Positions 15,152 through 17,198 of a stretch of 17,198 bases of DNA are shown here, piece after piece; position 1 is the first letter of the stretch, and every line of letters starts with the position of its first letter. The notes beneath the pieces are model-generated. The model had not been told where the DNA came from and made no database searches. It saw only the letters and a list, made by a program, of their open reading frames with translations. Source of the stretch: WHSM01 sp050701635 (GTDB lineage Bacteria; Actinomycetota; Actinomycetes; Mycobacteriales; Micromonosporaceae); assembly GCA_050701635.1 (NCBI GenBank), contig JBOGDF010000083.1:1-17198 (forward strand), read 5' to 3'. Both the position numbers and the translations under genes were made by a program.

Positions 15152-16438
15152 TCAGACGAGGAGCGACCGCGCCCGTTCGTCCAGGTCACGCGCGCCCGGC
15201 ACACCCTTGGCGCACAACGGTGAGAGGTCTCGGCGCATGGACGCCACGGCCTTATGAGTGCGTGCTGACCCCACACCTGTTGTCACGTCCAACATCCGCC
15301 CCCAGGCAGCGCAGGCTTCTTCTAGCCGGTCCTGTTTGTACTGCATCTCTGCCTGCAACCCGTACGTCAACGCCGTGACGCGCCGGTAGGCCGGGCGTCC
15401 GGCTGCGGACCTGGCGAAGCACACCTCAGCCGCTTGGTAGTCACCGATCGCTTTCAGGGTCTTGCCGGAGTGCGAGTCGACTTGCGCTCGCGAAGGCCCC
15501 CACTGGGCAACCCAGTACGGCATCTCGCGTTCGTCCGCGTCAGCGATGATCGACTGTGCCCGGTTTACCTCGGCGGCCGCACGTGACTTATCGCCGGCGA
15601 CTGCAAGGGCGCGTGCTTTCAGCACAGCGAACTGCGCGAGTGATGCGCGGTCGACCTTGCCGTGCGTGGCGAGGCGGAACGCGCGATCGGCCAGGCCGAG
15701 CGTGTGTTCGGGTTGCCGTACGTCCATGCCGTGATGGGCTAGTGCACGGAGCATGTACGCAGCGGCAAAGTCGTTGTCGGCTTCGCAGGCCAGCCGATAG
15801 CCCTGCAGGTAGTACCGCTGAGCGAGGCCGTTCTCGCCTACGTCGTGGGCTTTCCAGCCGGCGCGGTGTGCCAGACATGCGGCCAGGATCAACATTTCTC
15901 GACGCTGTTCGTCGCTGGCGAATTTGGCGTTTGTCAGCGTCGCTACGTCGGTGGTCAGGTAATGCACCAGCGTGGAGCGTCCGTGCTGTCCCCCGTACCG
16001 CTCGTCGATCATGGCGAACATGCTCGACATGTCGCGTACGGCTTTGACTTCCGTCCAGCCGACCGCCGAGCCGGACTCGGCGGCGGCCATGCGCTCCATG
16101 TACTCGCCAGCGGACCCGAGGGGCAACGCGGCGGCTGCCACCGAGTAGACAGCAGAGGTCAGGAATGCTCGCCGTCCGATGTCTGCTCTCCCCATCTTCC
16201 GCAGGATCGCGACCGGGTCGCCCTTGAGCGTCAGCCCCAGCAGTGGGTTCTCGTCAACTAACTCCACTCCGAGAACCACGCTAAGCCTCGCCAGCACGTC
16301 CGGCGAGGGCGTCACTCGCTCACCGCGCTCAATCTGGGAGAGATAACCCGGATTGATGAATGCGCGCGCCGCTGTCTGCCGGAGCCCCAGACCGGCGGCC
16401 TTCCTTGCCCGCCGTACCCGCTCACCGATCCCGCTCAC
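15152..16438 (-). CDS. XRE-type HTH regulator with C-terminal TPR-like domain
   Basis: The 428-aa protein starts at GTG 16438 with a weak SD. Residues 6-60 form an XRE helix-turn-helix (RVRRARKAAGLGLRQTAARA, then GYLSQIERGERVTPSP). A linker with GRRAFL (88-93) and a hydrophobic Ala-rich stretch to about 107 resembles a twin-arginine signal but is internal. From about 165 to the end the sequence is helical with repeated Ala/Leu-rich pairs typical of TPR-like domains (for example ALAVAGDKSRAAAEVNRAQ). Large families of such regulators occur in actinomycetes, often beside small genes, some tied to development or secondary metabolism. Here three small genes diverge from it. The promoter gap holds tandem repeats suitable for its own binding. 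Its ligand or partner is unknown. Confidence 0.9.
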   Translation of the reverse strand: MSGIGERVRRARKAAGLGLRQTAARAFINPGYLSQIERGERVTPSPDVLARLSVVLGVELVDENPLLGLTLKGDPVAILRKMGRADIGRRAFLTSAVYSVAAAALPLGSAGEYMERMAAAESGSAVGWTEVKAVRDMSSMFAMIDERYGGQHGRSTLVHYLTTDVATLTNAKFASDEQRREMLILAACLAHRAGWKAHDVGENGLAQRYYLQGYRLACEADNDFAAAYMLRALAHHGMDVRQPEHTLGLADRAFRLATHGKVDRASLAQFAVLKARALAVAGDKSRAAAEVNRAQSIIADADEREMPYWVAQWGPSRAQVDSHSGKTLKAIGDYQAAEVCFARSAAGRPAYRRVTALTYGLQAEMQYKQDRLEEACAAWGRMLDVTTGVGSARTHKAVASMRRDLSPLCAKGVPGARDLDERARSLLV

Positions 16439-16451
16439 GGAGCGTCACCAC

Positions 16452-16507
16452 CCGTTTGCTGCCGTTTGCTGCCTGGCTTTCGCGGCTCTCGCGCTGCCGA
16501 TATCGGC
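16452..16507. promoter_or_regulatory. Operator candidates between XRE regulator and small-gene cassette
   Basis: CCGTTTGCTG occurs twice in perfect tandem (16452-16471) close to the regulator start, and the 12-bp perfect palindrome GCCGATATCGGC (16496-16507) lies 13 bp before the first small gene. The 10-bp period matches one DNA turn. No textbook promoter hexamers are apparent. Confidence 0.4.
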
Positions 16508-16520
16508 TGACGATACCGGC

Positions 16521-16631
16521 ATGTCCCCCACCGTTCGCGAGCCAACTGAGTCCGACATCGGCGCGGCGAGGCGCGCGGTCGCCCTGCACTGCCTCGGCCT
16601 CCTCAGCCAGGAGGTTGGTGAGGATGGGTAA
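16521..16631 (+). CDS. Small hypothetical protein (36 aa)
   Basis: The frame from ATG 16521 encodes a short acidic-to-neutral protein with a likely single amphipathic helix (SDIGAARRAVALHCLGLLSQ) and no membrane segment. There is no SD, so translation would be leaderless or from a very short leader. Its stop (16629-16631) overlaps the next start by 8 bp, and the next gene's SD (AGGAGG, 16609-16614) is inside it, which supports it being a real, coupled ORF. I do not recognise the family. The frame is open further upstream but runs into the regulator gene on the other strand. Confidence 0.5.
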   Translation: MSPTVREPTESDIGAARRAVALHCLGLLSQEVGEDG

Positions 16632-16902
16632 CCGGCGCGCCCACACCTACACCATCCGGCCCTCGATTGGGGGACCGCCAATCCTCACCACGGTGGTGGA
16701 CCGGAACGCCAAGACGTTGACGTTCACCACCGCGAGCGGCGAGACGTTGACCGTCGACGTACCGACTGCTCGCGCGATGTGGATCACCATCCAGGAGTCG
16801 GTCTACCAACAACGGTCACTGGAGCCCGACGGGTCGATGCTCGCCACGGCCGTCGACCGGGGCACCGGCCAGTCCACGGCCGGACGGCGAGGTTCGTGGT
16901 GA
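16624..16902 (+). CDS. Small hypothetical protein (92 aa)
   Basis: The ATG at 16624 is preceded by AGGAGG with 9-nt spacing, which fixes this start over upstream in-frame ones. The middle of the protein is beta-strand rich (PPILTTVVDRNAKTLTFTTA, then ETLTVDVPTARAMWITIQES). The C-terminus is polar and Gly/Arg-rich. It has no signal peptide, membrane segment or cysteine. The family is not recognised. It is the second gene of a tight cassette divergent from the XRE-TPR regulator and overlaps the third gene by 4 bp (GTGA), so the set is probably co-translated. Confidence 0.65.
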   Translation: MGNRRAHTYTIRPSIGGPPILTTVVDRNAKTLTFTTASGETLTVDVPTARAMWITIQESVYQQRSLEPDGSMLATAVDRGTGQSTAGRRGSW

Positions 16903-17198
16903 CCGGGCTCAACTCGGCTGGATTCGCCGCGTACGCGCACCAGCAGATTCTCGCTGCTGACGTGATCCTCGCCAGCCACTACGCCCAGGGGCCGATGTGT
17001 TCCTGCGGCCGACCGATCCCTTGCCCGCACGTGCTCGCAGTGCGGAGGCGACGCGCGCACTTCGCGGCCCACCTAGTGCCCTGCGCCAGAGATTCGCTTG
17101 CGAATTCCGGCGCCCAGCCGGCGCCTCGCGGCGTTGTCGTCGTCGCCAATACAACACCGGTATTGGCTCCTCCTCCGCCTTGCGACGCACCACCTGGA
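16899..17198 (+). CDS. Small protein with CxCx5CxH motif, 3' end outside window
   Basis: The GTG at 16899 overlaps the previous stop as GTGA, and the frame stays open for 100 codons to the window edge. The first 62 residues look like a real protein: a helical start (AGFAAYAHQQILAADVILAS), then MCSCGRPIPCPH, in which Cys34, Cys36, Cys42 and His44 could bind a metal, with another Cys at 62. After about residue 63 the translation comes from the hairpin-rich repeat region (PAPRGVVVVANTTPVLAPPP) and may be a read-through or acquired tail. Function is unknown; a role with the XRE-TPR regulator is inferred from position only. Truncation here is due to the window, not a visible lesion. Confidence 0.55.
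   Translation, partial: MTGLNSAGFAAYAHQQILAADVILASHYAQGPMCSCGRPIPCPHVLAVRRRRAHFAAHLVPCARDSLANSGAQPAPRGVVVVANTTPVLAPPPPCDAPPG
17084..17125. repeat. Two adjacent hairpins preceding repeat copy A
   Basis: CGCC (17084-17087) pairs with GGCG (17109-17112), enclosing ATTCGC-TT-GCGAAT (17092-17105). The second GGCGCC pair (17109-17114 and 17120-17125) would form an alternative stem sharing the GGCG arm. They lie directly upstream of the hairpin element at 17130 and may be part of it; the matching region before copy B is cut off by the window start. Confidence 0.45.
17130..17197. repeat. Hairpin-containing repeat element, copy A
   Basis: GGCGTTG (17130-17136), the stem GCCAATAC / GTATTGGC (17145-17152 and 17160-17167) with loop AACACCG, then CCTCCGCCTTGC (17172-17183) and CCTGG (17193-17197). 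It is the same orientation and block order as copy B at 16-86. The stems differ by two compensatory base-pair changes. The element overlaps the open frame of the third small gene. Confidence 0.6.

Overview
This is a GC-rich actinobacterial chromosome segment. Its codon use, GTG starts, SD-less starts a few bases after TANNNT boxes, and secreted glycosidases with a ricin-type lectin domain all fit a soil actinomycete. Micromonosporaceae is my best guess, but this is inference. No transposase, integrase, tRNA, rRNA or CRISPR array is visible.

Layout. (1) 1-127 carries a hairpin element whose sister copy closes the window at 17130-17197. (2) 124-2493, minus strand: cutC and, upstream of it, a secreted trypsin-like protease with a C-terminal P domain. 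(3) 2494-3763: an unusually structured intergenic region (16-bp perfect inverted repeat, a palindrome with a -10 box in its loop, a 16-codon leader ORF with a strong SD, a second hairpin) leading into a two-part GNAT acetyltransferase. (4) 3808-9222: a LuxR-type response regulator and its histidine kinase (minus strand), divergent from an operon of a 63-aa single-pass membrane protein, a MacB/LolD-type ATPase and an 817-aa FtsX-type permease. This is a typical sense-and-export module. (5) 9250-10598: a protein of uncertain family divergent from an HxlR regulator, with nested inverted repeats between them. (6) 10762-15091: two divergent secreted glycoside hydrolases, GH3 and GH30 with a ricin-B domain, probably cooperating on a beta-glucan. 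(7) 15152-17198: an XRE-TPR regulator divergent from three tightly overlapping small genes. The last has a CxCx5CxH motif and runs off the window through the second copy of the hairpin element.

Convergent gene pairs are mostly separated by hairpins: a 17-bp stem at 3765-3811, a long imperfect stem at 10681-10736, and a weak one at 15114-15135. The parts least explained by known families are the GNAT leader region, the paired hairpin element with compensatory changes, and the small-gene cassette beside the XRE-TPR regulator.
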